A stretch of DNA of 64,000 nucleotides, from positions 1,302,001 through 1,366,000 of the forward strand of contig OZ253939.1 of assembly GCA_965267245.1 (NCBI GenBank), given 5' to 3'. The stretch is from JANSWY01 sp965267245. GTDB lineage: Bacteria > Bacteroidota > Bacteroidia > Cytophagales > Cyclobacteriaceae. The position numbers were made by a program, and so were the translations under genes. Of this stretch, positions 1 through 8,882 are shown piece after piece. The notes under the pieces are model-generated. The model was not told where the DNA came from. It ran no database searches and saw only the letters and a program-made list of their open reading frames with translations. Numbering within the stretch: position 1 is the stretch's first letter; every line of letters begins with the position of its first letter.

Positions 1-29
1 TACAAAGAAACGAATATTTAACCAATTAG

Positions 30-47
30 TTTAACCATATGGTTAAA
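30..47. promoter_or_regulatory. Perfect 18-bp palindrome, candidate operator
   Basis: The sequence reads TTTAACCAT followed by ATGGTTAAA, a perfect inverted repeat. The half-site TTTAACCA also occurs as a direct copy at 17-24. This size and symmetry fit a dimeric helix-turn-helix repressor such as a TetR or MarR protein. No regulator gene is visible next to it, and the left neighbour lies outside the window, so which gene it controls is unknown. Confidence 0.4.
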
Positions 48-168
48 TTATGAAAAAATCACAGCTGATCTCTGTTTTAAAGCACAAAAAAATGCTTCCA
101 AAGTGTACATCTTTTTAAATATTCCGTTATTCAGGAAAGAATGTTTAATAAAATATTTAAGACGAAAA

Positions 169-813
169 ATGGGTGAGAAACGCAAAAAGCAATCCGGACT
201 TGAAGAATGGTTTAACACCGTTTCTCATGCCTTGACTGCATTAACAGCTATCGGAGGGTTGGTTGTTTTGATAGTCCTGGGAGCGCGTAGTAATCAGTCA
301 TTTAGCTTGTTCAGTGCTTTGTTTTATGGTATTAGCCTTGTCATTCTGTATACTTTTTCGAGTCTTTACCATGGTATTCAGCATGAACGAACAAAGGATT
401 TTTTCAACCTGCTTGATCATTGTAGTATCTACTTACTGATTGCTGGTACATATACACCAATTGTGTTGATGGTTTTGGGAGGTTCTATCGGTTGGGTATT
501 TTTTGGAATCCAATGGGGACTTGCACTTTTAGGTATTGTGCTGAAAATTTTCTTCATGGGGAGATTTGAGACTTTATCAGTGAGTATGTATGCAGTGATG
601 GGTTGGATCATACTAATCAAAATCAATAGCCTCCAGGTTTTGTTACCAGGAGCTGGTTTTTGGCTTCTCATATCTGGAGGGTTTGCTTACACAGTTGGGA
701 TAATATTTTACATCATCGATACCAGGCTTCATCTATCACATTTTATCTGGCACTTGTTTGTTATTGCCGGTTCGTTGCTTCATTACTTATTGATCGTGAT
801 ATATGTGTATTAA
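169..813 (+). CDS. PAQR/hemolysin III family membrane protein
   Basis: A 214-residue integral membrane protein with about seven hydrophobic segments. The family hallmarks are present: SSLYHG early, DHCSIY in the middle with the Asp-His pair, and HFIWHLF near the C-terminus with the paired histidines of the presumed metal site. Bacterial members are called hemolysin III or YqfA, but their biochemical role is uncertain; related eukaryotic proteins are progestin/adiponectin receptors. The reading frame is open back to a GTG at 103. I chose the ATG at 169 because the protein then begins with the short basic MGEKRKK tail normal for the family. It has its own spacing and no obvious operon partner. 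Confidence 0.9.
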   Translation: MGEKRKKQSGLEEWFNTVSHALTALTAIGGLVVLIVLGARSNQSFSLFSALFYGISLVILYTFSSLYHGIQHERTKDFFNLLDHCSIYLLIAGTYTPIVLMVLGGSIGWVFFGIQWGLALLGIVLKIFFMGRFETLSVSMYAVMGWIILIKINSLQVLLPGAGFWLLISGGFAYTVGIIFYIIDTRLHLSHFIWHLFVIAGSLLHYLLIVIYVY

Positions 814-895
814 TACACTTATTTAAATACACCTCACGCACTTGAAGCTTACTACCAAAAGTAGTATGTTTAGTAATCTACAATTTGAATCCTGC

Positions 896-1594
896 ATGAA
901 GTCCAAACTGATATACATCCTTACTCTTATTACAATTGTGATATCTTGTAAACAGAATGAAACCAATTCAATTTCAGCCAAAACTCAGAATGATAAGGTC
1001 AATATTTCCGATGACCTAATGACACAGATGAAATGGTTCAACGAACCAATAAGTTATACCATTGTCGACAGCACATTAAGTGTAACAGTTGGTCCTGAAA
1101 CTGACTTTTTCAACAATCCGGAGGATAGCTCAATAGCCGAATCTGCTCCATTGCTATACAAAACAATTGGTGGTGATTTTTTAGTCAGAGCATTAATCCA
1201 ACCTGATTTCTCATCTCAATGGAATGCTGTCTCATTGATGATTCATCAAGACAGCTTAAGCTGGATCAAATTTGCTTTTGAAAACTCTGATGCCACAGGC
1301 CCAAGCATCGTATCAGTGGTCACAAGAAATACTTCTGATGATGCTAATGGAGTAGTTCTGAATGAAAAAGACAAAATATGGTTGGCAATTGCCAAAAAAG
1401 GAAATCTATATGCCATGCACTGGTCTGTTGATGGTAATGATTACAAAATGGCGAGACTCACTACATTACCTGAATTAGATTCTGTTAAAATAGGTATTGA
1501 ATTTCAAGCACCTTTGGAGAAAAACGCTAACCACAAATTGTTGTTTTTTGATATGAAAAAAGGGGCAGTTGAGAACCTTCGGGATATTAATTAA
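896..1594 (+). CDS. DUF1349-domain lipoprotein
   Basis: A 232-residue exported lipoprotein. The first residues, MKSKLIYILTLITIVISC, form a type II signal peptide with the lipobox ending at Cys18. The rest matches the DUF1349 fold (concanavalin-like jelly roll): an opening MKWFNEP, a GGDFLVRALIQPDF strand, then the WNAVSLMI and WIKFAFEN segments. Members are usually secreted and may bind carbohydrate; no catalytic function is established. The frame opens at a TTG at 842, but the ATG at 896 places the signal peptide correctly. It converges with the LytTR regulator, with only 10 bases between the stops. Confidence 0.82.
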   Translation: MKSKLIYILTLITIVISCKQNETNSISAKTQNDKVNISDDLMTQMKWFNEPISYTIVDSTLSVTVGPETDFFNNPEDSSIAESAPLLYKTIGGDFLVRALIQPDFSSQWNAVSLMIHQDSLSWIKFAFENSDATGPSIVSVVTRNTSDDANGVVLNEKDKIWLAIAKKGNLYAMHWSVDGNDYKMARLTTLPELDSVKIGIEFQAPLEKNANHKLLFFDMKKGAVENLRDIN

Positions 1595-1604
1595 TAGCGC
1601 AATG

Positions 1605-2354
1605 CTAAATCATATTAAAGTAATTTTGAATATCCTCTCTGTAGTTTCTTCCAATTGGGATCTCCTGATCGTTGATATAAACCCTATTGCCATCAATGGC
1701 CTCTACTTCCTCCAAATTGATCACATAAGAACGATGTACTCTGATAAACTTGCGCTCATTGATGCGCTCATGGAGTGTCCCCAATGTGACTGCTAGGAGA
1801 TATTGCTTCTGTTTGGTCACTACCTTCACATAATTCCCTTCTGCTTCCATGTAGCATATATCTGAAAAGTAGACCCGCTCAAACCTAAACTTGTCCTTGA
1901 TAAAAATACGGTTTTCGAGCAGGTAGTGATTGGCATGCTCCTTATCCTCAGACTTGACCACCTGTGGTTCACTTTGATCAGACTGATGATTGAACAAAGC
2001 CATCTCCAACGTGATCAGAAGATCCTGATCTTCAAATGGTTTTACAAGATAAGCTGCTGGACGGGTATGTTTGGCTCTGGAGACAGTTTCTGTATCTGTC
2101 ATGGAAGAAGTATAAATAAACGGAAATTGATGGTCCTTGTGGATGATTTCACCCATTTCAATGCCATCCTTACTCCCTTTGATGTTGATATCAAGTAAAG
2201 CAACATCCACTTTGTTGCTCTTCACGAATTCCAAAGCATCATCTGCATTATCAAAACACCCTGCTATGTCGTATCCGGAATCCTCAAGATACATCTGAAG
2301 GTATTTCACATAGATCTTCTCATCCTCAACAATCAAAACACTAGACTTTCCCAT
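1605..2354 (-). CDS. LytTR-type response regulator
   Basis: A 249-residue two-domain regulator. Residues 1-120 are a receiver domain with the acidic pair E10/D11, the phosphoacceptor D55 in ALLDINI and the conserved K105 in YLVKPFED. Residues about 145-249 are a LytTR DNA-binding domain (MEAEGNYVKVV, RVHRSYVINL, IPIGRNYRED). LytTR regulators usually bind direct repeats and pair with a LytS/YpdA-type kinase. No such kinase lies beside it, so it is an orphan within this window. It ends against the DUF1349 gene on the opposite strand. Its start is preceded by about 65 bases and then the malQ terminator. Confidence 0.92.
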   Translation of the reverse strand: MGKSSVLIVEDEKIYVKYLQMYLEDSGYDIAGCFDNADDALEFVKSNKVDVALLDINIKGSKDGIEMGEIIHKDHQFPFIYTSSMTDTETVSRAKHTRPAAYLVKPFEDQDLLITLEMALFNHQSDQSEPQVVKSEDKEHANHYLLENRIFIKDKFRFERVYFSDICYMEAEGNYVKVVTKQKQYLLAVTLGTLHERINERKFIRVHRSYVINLEEVEAIDGNRVYINDQEIPIGRNYREDIQNYFNMI

Positions 2355-2420
2355 ATACCGAGCTAGATTTCGAACAAAGTTACCAAATGTAAGATCAAAT
2401 AAAAGCTGTGTTACCTAACA

Positions 2421-2452
2421 AAAAAAGGACACCCTATTGAGTGTCCTTTTTT
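2421..2452 (-). terminator. Rho-independent terminator of malQ
   Basis: AAAAAAGGACAC pairs with GTGTCCTTTTTT across an 8-base loop, giving a 12-bp stem with A and T runs on both sides. It lies 24 bases past the malQ stop on the minus strand and can also work in the other direction. Confidence 0.88.
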
Positions 2453-2475
2453 ACTTAACGTTATTTATTATTTAA

Positions 2476-5208
2476 TCAGTATAAAGAATTTCTTCCTGCC
2501 TGGTCAATGATTTCTCTTAGCATACCATTAAAGGCATTCTCCTGCAACAGGTCTTCAATATTGATATGAAACCTGTATTTCCAGAAATGCTGAGGGTTTG
2601 CAGGTACATTGATTCTCTCTTCTTCGGGCAATACTCTTCTTAATCCACCATCCATTGCCATCAAGTCCTGTATCGGGAATATGGCCCACATACTAGGTGA
2701 ATGCAGGTGCTGAACAATAATATCCTTGGCAATCCATGGCTCACAGTAATATGGAGCTTTACCATGATGACCCAGTATATTGTTATAAAATTCCTGTGTT
2801 TTGTCTTCATCTTCCTGCCACCATTCTCTGATAGTAGACATGTCATGACTTGAAGGACTACAAACTGACATATAAGGCGTATCACCTGGGTGCCAGAACT
2901 CTCTGTCATCATTAGGCATACGCTGAATTGCCAGACTAAGTATCTTCAATTCGTTCATTACTCCGGGTACACAATCCGGAACCATACCCAAATCTTCTCC
3001 ACAAATCAGCATGTTTGTCGCAGCTTTCATCGCTGGTAACTTGGTCATTGCCTTCTCTCTCCAGAAATCATTATGACGCTTATAGTAATAATGAATATAG
3101 AGTTCATCCAATCGTTGTTTCGTATACTCATCCAAATCCTGAAATGAGTAGGTACTGTGAAAAGATATCCTTGGATTAAATGCTTCACCATCCGATAAAG
3201 GAGCTTCAAAGAATATTACCTCTGAAATCAGCCTGTTGAGTTGATGACCCAACCAGGTATAGTGCTCCTCTCCTGCCGGATCCATTTCCTGATGATGCAG
3301 TATATGGTTTCTTATTTTTCGTTGTGTATTGAATTCTTCTTTAAACTCGTAGCAGCCTTCTTCATATTCATGCAAGTACTCTGCCTTAACTGCATTCCTC
3401 TGATCTCCAAATATTTCAAGCAACATGTGCTCACGGATGTATGGCTTGCAGAATCTATCATAGTGGAAATTTATTCCCCATTGCGCTAATTCATTCCTAT
3501 GGAAAGCCAATGAAGGGTTAAAATGCCCCATCAATCCTTCTACCTGTTCTAAAGGAATCTCCCATATTCTGAAGAATCCAAGGATGTGGTCAATCCTGAA
3601 CACATCAAAGTAGTCAGCCATTTTTTGCAGCCTTTTAGACCACCACATGTATCCGTCCTTGGCCATTTCTTCCCAGTTATAAGTTGGGAATCCCCAGTTC
3701 TGGCCTGTAATGGAGAAATCATCAGGAGGTGCGCCAGCCTGGCTGTCCATGTTATACAATTCAGGATGCTCCCATGCATCTACACTATTGCGATAAATAC
3801 CAATTGGGATATCTCCTTTCAGCACTACCTCATGTTTTCTTGCGTACTCTGTGGCTTCTTTTAATTGCTTGTCCAGATGAAACTGGATATAGTAATAGAA
3901 TGCCACATCATCATAAAGCTTTGATCCTGCTTTAGTGAAATTGGAAATATCCTTTGGGGAAACCTTTGAATGTTCCTTCCAGGTAGAAAAATCAGGTGTT
4001 CCATTCTTATCCCTGAGGACACTAAACATGGCATATGCTTTCAGCCAATCTTCATTTTGCTTAAAAAAGGCACTGAATTCTTTAGACTTATAGAATTTTT
4101 CCTTGTTATCATCATAGCTTAGTCTGGCATATTCAAACTTGGCGTTTACCACAGGTTCGTAATCCACAAAATCCTTGGCATTCAGTTGCTTTCTTAGCTT
4201 GTCAAACTTAGCCTGTGCTTTTTTGTCTTTTAGATCACCCAGTGCCTGAAGGTTTAGATACATTGGATGTAACGCGAATACAGAAATGGCTGCATATGGA
4301 TAAGAATCCTTCCAGGTTTTTGTGGCAACCGTATCATTGATTGGCAGTATCTGAACCATTTTCATCCCGGTTTTTACTGCCCAGTCCACCAACAATTTTA
4401 TATCTGTGAATTCACCAATTCCAGTTCCATTCTCTGTACGAATAGAAAATACAGGGATCGCCACACCAGTACCTTTCCAGTTTCCCATTGGATACTTAAA
4501 GTACTCATCCGTTCGTACATTCAGTCGCTTTGCATTTAGTTCGTCATCAGTGGTGAGATAACGGTTGTCACCTGCTTCCCATGTCAGGATTTTTTTCTTT
4601 TTGCTATCGTAGATACCAAATTTATATTGAGCGGGAAGGTCGTCTTTAGAGACTGCTATTTCAGTTTCCCAAATTGGATAATTCCTGTTTTCAAGAACCA
4701 CCGCCTTCTTTTCATCCCATTCCCCCAAAGATTTTGTACTTCCGATCACACAAACTTTCAGGTTACGTCCAACTCTTGGAGCTCGAATTCTAAACCTGTG
4801 ATAGGTTAGTTTTGCATCAAGGGTGGCTTGTGTTTTGGCCTTAGCGCCAGGTACTAATAATGCTTTTTGAAAAGGAGAAGTGTGCAATGCATTTTGCTCA
4901 TCATACTCAGATCTCCAGTAATCTCTGATAACAACTTCTTTAAATCTCTTTTTTGGAAAGGATTGTACCCGATACGCTCCAAATTCAAACCCTTTCCACC
5001 CATGATTCTCATCAAGCGTGAAATATTTGTATTCAAATGTGTCTACATCATCCGGAATTTCCACTGATGCCTCCCAGGTTTCCCCAGCTCTGAGCGACAT
5101 TTCAAGTGCCTTTCCATGGTCCCAGTTACCCAGTTCCTTAATTGAACCTGTGACCATCAATTTCTGACCCCAATAAGTTCGGTAGTCAATGCTAAACTTT
5201 AACTTCAT
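2476..5208 (-). CDS. malQ: 4-alpha-glucanotransferase with two N-terminal starch-binding modules
   Basis: A 910-residue GH77 amylomaltase, which transfers alpha-1,4-glucan segments between maltooligosaccharides and releases glucose. Residues about 1-115 and 130-235 are two CBM20-type starch-binding modules (GSIKELGNWD and GSTKSLGEWD are the repeated signatures). The catalytic domain follows, with GMKMVQILPIND, the nucleophile Asp in FDVFRIDHILGFFRIWEIP, the acid/base Glu in LICGEDLGMVPD and the transition-state Asp in SSHDMSTIREWW. This long form with CBM20 pairs is typical of Bacteroidota and plant DPE2 rather than the roughly 690-residue E. coli enzyme. Its start overlaps the upstream transporter gene by 17 bases, so the two form an operon. 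No signal peptide is seen; it is cytoplasmic. Confidence 0.95.
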   Translation of the reverse strand: MKLKFSIDYRTYWGQKLMVTGSIKELGNWDHGKALEMSLRAGETWEASVEIPDDVDTFEYKYFTLDENHGWKGFEFGAYRVQSFPKKRFKEVVIRDYWRSEYDEQNALHTSPFQKALLVPGAKAKTQATLDAKLTYHRFRIRAPRVGRNLKVCVIGSTKSLGEWDEKKAVVLENRNYPIWETEIAVSKDDLPAQYKFGIYDSKKKKILTWEAGDNRYLTTDDELNAKRLNVRTDEYFKYPMGNWKGTGVAIPVFSIRTENGTGIGEFTDIKLLVDWAVKTGMKMVQILPINDTVATKTWKDSYPYAAISVFALHPMYLNLQALGDLKDKKAQAKFDKLRKQLNAKDFVDYEPVVNAKFEYARLSYDDNKEKFYKSKEFSAFFKQNEDWLKAYAMFSVLRDKNGTPDFSTWKEHSKVSPKDISNFTKAGSKLYDDVAFYYYIQFHLDKQLKEATEYARKHEVVLKGDIPIGIYRNSVDAWEHPELYNMDSQAGAPPDDFSITGQNWGFPTYNWEEMAKDGYMWWSKRLQKMADYFDVFRIDHILGFFRIWEIPLEQVEGLMGHFNPSLAFHRNELAQWGINFHYDRFCKPYIREHMLLEIFGDQRNAVKAEYLHEYEEGCYEFKEEFNTQRKIRNHILHHQEMDPAGEEHYTWLGHQLNRLISEVIFFEAPLSDGEAFNPRISFHSTYSFQDLDEYTKQRLDELYIHYYYKRHNDFWREKAMTKLPAMKAATNMLICGEDLGMVPDCVPGVMNELKILSLAIQRMPNDDREFWHPGDTPYMSVCSPSSHDMSTIREWWQEDEDKTQEFYNNILGHHGKAPYYCEPWIAKDIIVQHLHSPSMWAIFPIQDLMAMDGGLRRVLPEEERINVPANPQHFWKYRFHINIEDLLQENAFNGMLREIIDQAGRNSLY

Positions 5209-6583
5209 TTTGTTCTTCTATACTACTACTTTCAGGTAATCCCTCTACCAGCACCTCATCATCCTTGTCTTCAACAAAAGTTACCATAACTGCCGCCACA
5301 AGTAGACAAATCCCAGCAAAAATCAAAGCATAAATGGCCTGAGAATCATAGACCCTTTTTACAATTGGCCCCCCAATTATACCATTGACTATTTGAGGAA
5401 TAACAATAAAAAAATTAAATATACCCATGTAAATCCCCATCTTTCCAGGAGGAATTGATCCGGCAAGTATTGCATATGGCATTGCCAAAATACTTGCCCA
5501 TGCAAAACCTACTCCAATCATCGAAAGGATTAACCAATTTGGATCGTTAATTACATATATAGAAAGTAACCCAACACCACCGGTTACAAGTGCCAGCGCA
5601 TGTGTTCTCTTTCTACCTATCTTTTTTGCTATCACTGGCAAGAAGAGAGCAAACACAGCTGATACAGCATTGTATACACCGAACATAATTCCAACCCAAT
5701 TACCAGCATCGTTGTATGTAACAGAAGAGGCATCATCTACAGCTGTACCATATACATGCTGTGCAATTGCTGGAGTTGAAAAAACCCACATAGAAAACAA
5801 GGCAAACCACGAAAAGAATTGAACCAATCCAAGTTGCTTCATGGTCTTTGGCATTTTGGCCATATCCTTAAATATAGCCCCAAGCCCTTCTGATTCAGAT
5901 TCCTCCTCCTCTTCAACTCCCATGTATTTTTTGTATTCTTCAGGAGGATACTCTTTAGTTCTTGAGACAGTCCATATTATAGAAGATATGAAAACCGCAG
6001 CTCCGAAGTAAAACGAAAATATCACATTGTCCGGAACCTCACCTGGGGCAGCCTGTTTTGAAATACCCACCCACTCGGCCAATACATAAGGCAGCCAGGA
6101 TCCAACAACTGCTCCAATACCAATAAGCATTGTTTGAACAGAAAATCCTAGTGTCCTCTGATCAGATGGTAACATATCAGCCACCAACGCTCTAAAAGGT
6201 TCCATGGAAACATTAATGGAGGCATCCATTATCATCAATATACCTGCACCAACAAACATAGGTGGAATCAAAGTTGCAAGAGCAGAAGAATTGGGCATAA
6301 ATAATAATGCGATAGATGCAAAAATTGCCCCAATCAAGAAGAATGGCTTTCTTCTACCCAATTTATTCCAGGTTCTATCTGAGTAATGTCCTACAATTGG
6401 CTGGACAATTAGACCAGTCACCGGCGCAGCTAACCAAAACCAGGACAAATGTTCCACATCGGCTCCAAAAGTCTGGAGAATTCTACTGGCATTGGCATTT
6501 TGAAGTGCAAAACCAAATTGTATCCCGAGGAAACCAAAGCTCATATTCCAGATTTGCCAAAATGATAATCTGGGCTTTTCCAT
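5192..6583 (-). CDS. MFS sugar transporter (SLC45/GPH-like, probably maltose or maltodextrin)
   Basis: A 463-residue 12-helix major facilitator. Conserved positions include the helix 2-3 loop GHYSDRTWNKLGRRKPF, a long charged central loop rich in glutamate (EEEEESESEG) and an IGRKRTHALAL repeat of the signature in the second half. This subfamily (SLC45/sucrose-type and the maltose transporter of marine Bacteroidota) moves disaccharides or maltooligosaccharides with protons. The 17-base overlap with malQ supports maltodextrin as substrate; this is inference from context. Two LacI-like palindromes lie 88-137 bases upstream of the start, so glucan-responsive repression is likely. No lacI gene is in view. 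Confidence 0.87.
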   Translation of the reverse strand: MEKPRLSFWQIWNMSFGFLGIQFGFALQNANASRILQTFGADVEHLSWFWLAAPVTGLIVQPIVGHYSDRTWNKLGRRKPFFLIGAIFASIALLFMPNSSALATLIPPMFVGAGILMIMDASINVSMEPFRALVADMLPSDQRTLGFSVQTMLIGIGAVVGSWLPYVLAEWVGISKQAAPGEVPDNVIFSFYFGAAVFISSIIWTVSRTKEYPPEEYKKYMGVEEEEESESEGLGAIFKDMAKMPKTMKQLGLVQFFSWFALFSMWVFSTPAIAQHVYGTAVDDASSVTYNDAGNWVGIMFGVYNAVSAVFALFLPVIAKKIGRKRTHALALVTGGVGLLSIYVINDPNWLILSMIGVGFAWASILAMPYAILAGSIPPGKMGIYMGIFNFFIVIPQIVNGIIGGPIVKRVYDSQAIYALIFAGICLLVAAVMVTFVEDKDDEVLVEGLPESSSIEEQNEVKV

Positions 6584-6670
6584 ATAAGTTGATTTTTAAA
6601 ATTTAGAAAAAGTATGCCTAATCTAATGGTAAATATTCAAAATAAAAGCTCGTTTGAATCAATAAAATTT

Positions 6671-6686
6671 ATGCAAACGATATCAT
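6671..6686. promoter_or_regulatory. Candidate LacI-family operator 1
   Basis: ATGCAAAC meets GATATCAT at a central CG. The half-sites share ATGnnAnC symmetry, and the site also fits the catabolite-responsive-element style consensus of LacI-family proteins. It lies in the intergenic space between the divergent transporter/malQ operon and fbaA, closer to the transporter start. Confidence 0.5.
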
Positions 6687-6700
6687 TTTTGAAGGTTTTT

Positions 6701-6720
6701 TTACGCACCCGTTTGCGTAA
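6701..6720. promoter_or_regulatory. Candidate LacI-family operator 2
   Basis: TTACGCA and TGCGTAA are perfect 7-base inverted arms around CCCGTT. Read on the minus strand the site is TTACGCAAAC/GGGTGCGTAA with a central CG, the usual geometry of LacI-family operators. Together with the site 14 bases away, it suggests paired operators controlling the minus-strand transporter-malQ operon. Confidence 0.55.
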
Positions 6721-6883
6721 TTTTTTGTGAACAAATATTTATAAAAATAGTCTATGACAAGTAATTGTTTTTACTTGTGGCTACCTTTGACTTGTCAATT
6801 AGACATTTTGATTCTTCTTGTGATATCAAAAAACGCGACAAGATGATCATTAGCGATTCATTAGGAACTATAAAATAACCCTT

Positions 6884-6891
6884 TATATTTG
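6884..6891 (+). promoter_or_regulatory. fbaA promoter, -7 box TATATTTG
   Basis: This is an exact match to the Bacteroidota -7 consensus TAnnTTTG, 50 bases before the fbaA ATG. A TTA at 6861-6863, 20 bases upstream, stands where the -33 TTG is expected. Confidence 0.6.
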
Positions 6892-6941
6892 CCGCATTAA
6901 CCCGAAAATCGCTAAAACATAAACATTCAATTTTAATTATT

Positions 6942-8006
6942 ATGAGATTCAGACCAGGAGTACTCACAGGTGACGAGGTAACAGAGGTATTGAACTACGC
7001 GAACGAGCAGAATTTTGCTCTTCCAGCAGTCAACGTAATTGGTAGTAACACAATCAATGGTGTATTAGAAACCGCTAGAGAAGTTAATTCTCCAGTGATT
7101 GTCCAGTTTTCAAATGGTGGCGCTCAGTTTTGGGCAGGAAAAGGGCTTAGCAATGACGGTCAAAAAGCCTCAATTGCCGGAGCAGTTTCAGGTGCACTTC
7201 ACATCCACAATGTAGCTGAAATGTATGGTGTTCCCGTGATCATCCACACGGACCATGCAGCAAAGAAATTACTTCCTTGGATTGACGGTCTTATGGATGC
7301 TAATGAGAAGCATTTCGAAGCAACTGGAAAACCTCTTTTCAGCTCTCACATGCTTGACCTGTCTGAAGAACCTCTTGAAGAAAATATTGAAATCTCTAAA
7401 AAGTACTTCGAAAGAATGAACAAAATGGGCATGACCCTGGAGATCGAGCTTGGTGTGACAGGTGGTGAAGAAGACGGTGTTGACAATACTGATATTGACA
7501 GCTCTAAACTTTATACTCAACCGGAAGAAGTAGCTTACTCTTATGAGCAATTGAAAGAAGTAAGTGAGAACTTCACTATAGCTGCTGCATTTGGTAACGT
7601 ACATGGTGTTTACAAACCAGGTAACGTAAAACTTACTCCGAAGATTTTAAAGAACTCTCAGGACTATATCATTGACAAGTTTGGCACTGGCCCTAACCCT
7701 GTAAACTTTGTATTCCACGGTGGATCAGGTTCAACTACTGAAGAGATCAGAGAAGCTATTGAATACGGTGCGATTAAAATGAATATTGACACTGACATGC
7801 AATGGGCATTCTGGGACGGAGTAAAAAATTACTATAAAGACAAAGAAGGGTATCTTCAGTCTCAAATTGGTAACCCGGAAGGTGATGATTCACCTAACAA
7901 AAAATACTATGACCCAAGAGTTTGGTTAAGAAAAGGTGAGGATGCATTTGTTAAAAGATTAGCAAAAGCTTTTGAAGACCTTAACTGTATTGACAAGAAT
8001 AAATAG
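6942..8006 (+). CDS. fbaA: Class II fructose-bisphosphate aldolase
   Basis: A 354-residue zinc-dependent aldolase that splits fructose 1,6-bisphosphate into dihydroxyacetone phosphate and glyceraldehyde 3-phosphate. It is the class IIA form, close in length to E. coli FbaA (359). Visible landmarks are HTDHAAKKLLPWIDG with the catalytic Asp and a zinc His, EIELGVTGGEEDGVDN, GNVHGVY and FHGGSGSTTEEI with the other zinc histidines, and NIDTDMQWAFWDG for phosphate binding. It is cytoplasmic and used in both glycolysis and gluconeogenesis. It is transcribed alone, with a TAnnTTTG promoter before it and a hairpin terminator after it. Confidence 0.97.
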   Translation: MRFRPGVLTGDEVTEVLNYANEQNFALPAVNVIGSNTINGVLETAREVNSPVIVQFSNGGAQFWAGKGLSNDGQKASIAGAVSGALHIHNVAEMYGVPVIIHTDHAAKKLLPWIDGLMDANEKHFEATGKPLFSSHMLDLSEEPLEENIEISKKYFERMNKMGMTLEIELGVTGGEEDGVDNTDIDSSKLYTQPEEVAYSYEQLKEVSENFTIAAAFGNVHGVYKPGNVKLTPKILKNSQDYIIDKFGTGPNPVNFVFHGGSGSTTEEIREAIEYGAIKMNIDTDMQWAFWDGVKNYYKDKEGYLQSQIGNPEGDDSPNKKYYDPRVWLRKGEDAFVKRLAKAFEDLNCIDKNK

Positions 8007-8035
8007 GCCCTGATCGGCAATCTAACTTACACCAG

Positions 8036-8064
8036 AACCTGAAGTATTTCGCTTCAGGTTTTTT
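8036..8064 (+). terminator. Rho-independent terminator of fbaA
   Basis: AACCTGAAG pairs with CTTCAGGTT over a 7-base loop and is followed directly by a run of T. It lies 30 bases after the fbaA stop. Confidence 0.9.
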
Positions 8065-8080
8065 ATTTTATATTCGCTCC

Positions 8081-8782
8081 ATGAAAAATTTGATCCTGTT
8101 TTTAATCCTTTTCACAATAGTTCTTCCAATAACCGCTCAAAAGAAGCAGAAGTCGGATTACCTGTTTACCCTCACCACTGAGTATGGACAAATGAAATTC
8201 TTACTGTATGATCAAACGCCAAAACACAAGGATAATTTCTTAAAATTGGTGGAGGAAGGATTTTATGACAGCACTACCTTTCACAGAATCATAGATGGTT
8301 TTATGATACAGGGAGGAGATCCTTATTCGAAAGACGATAACCCATCAAATGATGGTACTGGTGGGCCTGGATACAGAGTAGATGCAGAATTTGTTGATGG
8401 TCTTTATCATAAAAAAGGAGCCATAGCTGCAGCCAGACAGGGTGATAGAGCAAATCCCCTCAAACAATCCAGCGGATCCCAGTTCTATATTGTAATGGGA
8501 AAGGTAATTCCGGAAGCCCAACTGGAGAGAAACACACAACTTTCTGATCAGGCAAAAGAGGATTATGCCACAATTGGAGGCACACCTCATTTAGATGGCA
8601 ATTATACGGTCTTCGGGGAAGTAATTGAGGGGTTAGACATCATCGACATTATTGCCGCCCAGAAAAAGGATAGAAGAGACAGACCTGTCGAGAACATATA
8701 CATGACCATTGAGGTGGAAAAAATGAAGCGGAAGAAAATCACCAAAAAATTGGGTTATGAGTACCCAGAACTTCCAGAGTAG
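8081..8782 (+). CDS. Exported cyclophilin-type peptidylprolyl isomerase
   Basis: A 233-residue protein with an N-terminal signal peptide (MKNLILFLILFTIVLPITAQ). A cyclophilin domain covers about residues 30-200: FHRIIDGFMIQGGDP, the GSQFYIVMG core and the YTVFGEVIEGLDIID end. It catalyses cis-trans isomerisation of proline peptide bonds, here probably in the periplasm to help envelope proteins fold. The C-terminus is a basic extension (KMKRKKITKKLG). It begins 17 bases after the fbaA terminator and so needs its own promoter; TATATTCG at about 8070 is one base off the -7 consensus. Confidence 0.92.
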   Translation: MKNLILFLILFTIVLPITAQKKQKSDYLFTLTTEYGQMKFLLYDQTPKHKDNFLKLVEEGFYDSTTFHRIIDGFMIQGGDPYSKDDNPSNDGTGGPGYRVDAEFVDGLYHKKGAIAAARQGDRANPLKQSSGSQFYIVMGKVIPEAQLERNTQLSDQAKEDYATIGGTPHLDGNYTVFGEVIEGLDIIDIIAAQKKDRRDRPVENIYMTIEVEKMKRKKITKKLGYEYPELPE

Positions 8783-8882
8783 AGATTTTGCATTCTGGGA
8801 TACCCACTTAAAATGTGTACAATGTGCAAAGTTCTAGCATATTAAATTGTATCTTGAAATAAAGGAAATTAGTTTTAGTATT

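Noticed and set aside
7269..7604. A 111-codon open frame antisense to fbaA
   Set aside because: The frame is a by-product of the strongly biased fbaA codons; the peptide shows no recognisable domain.
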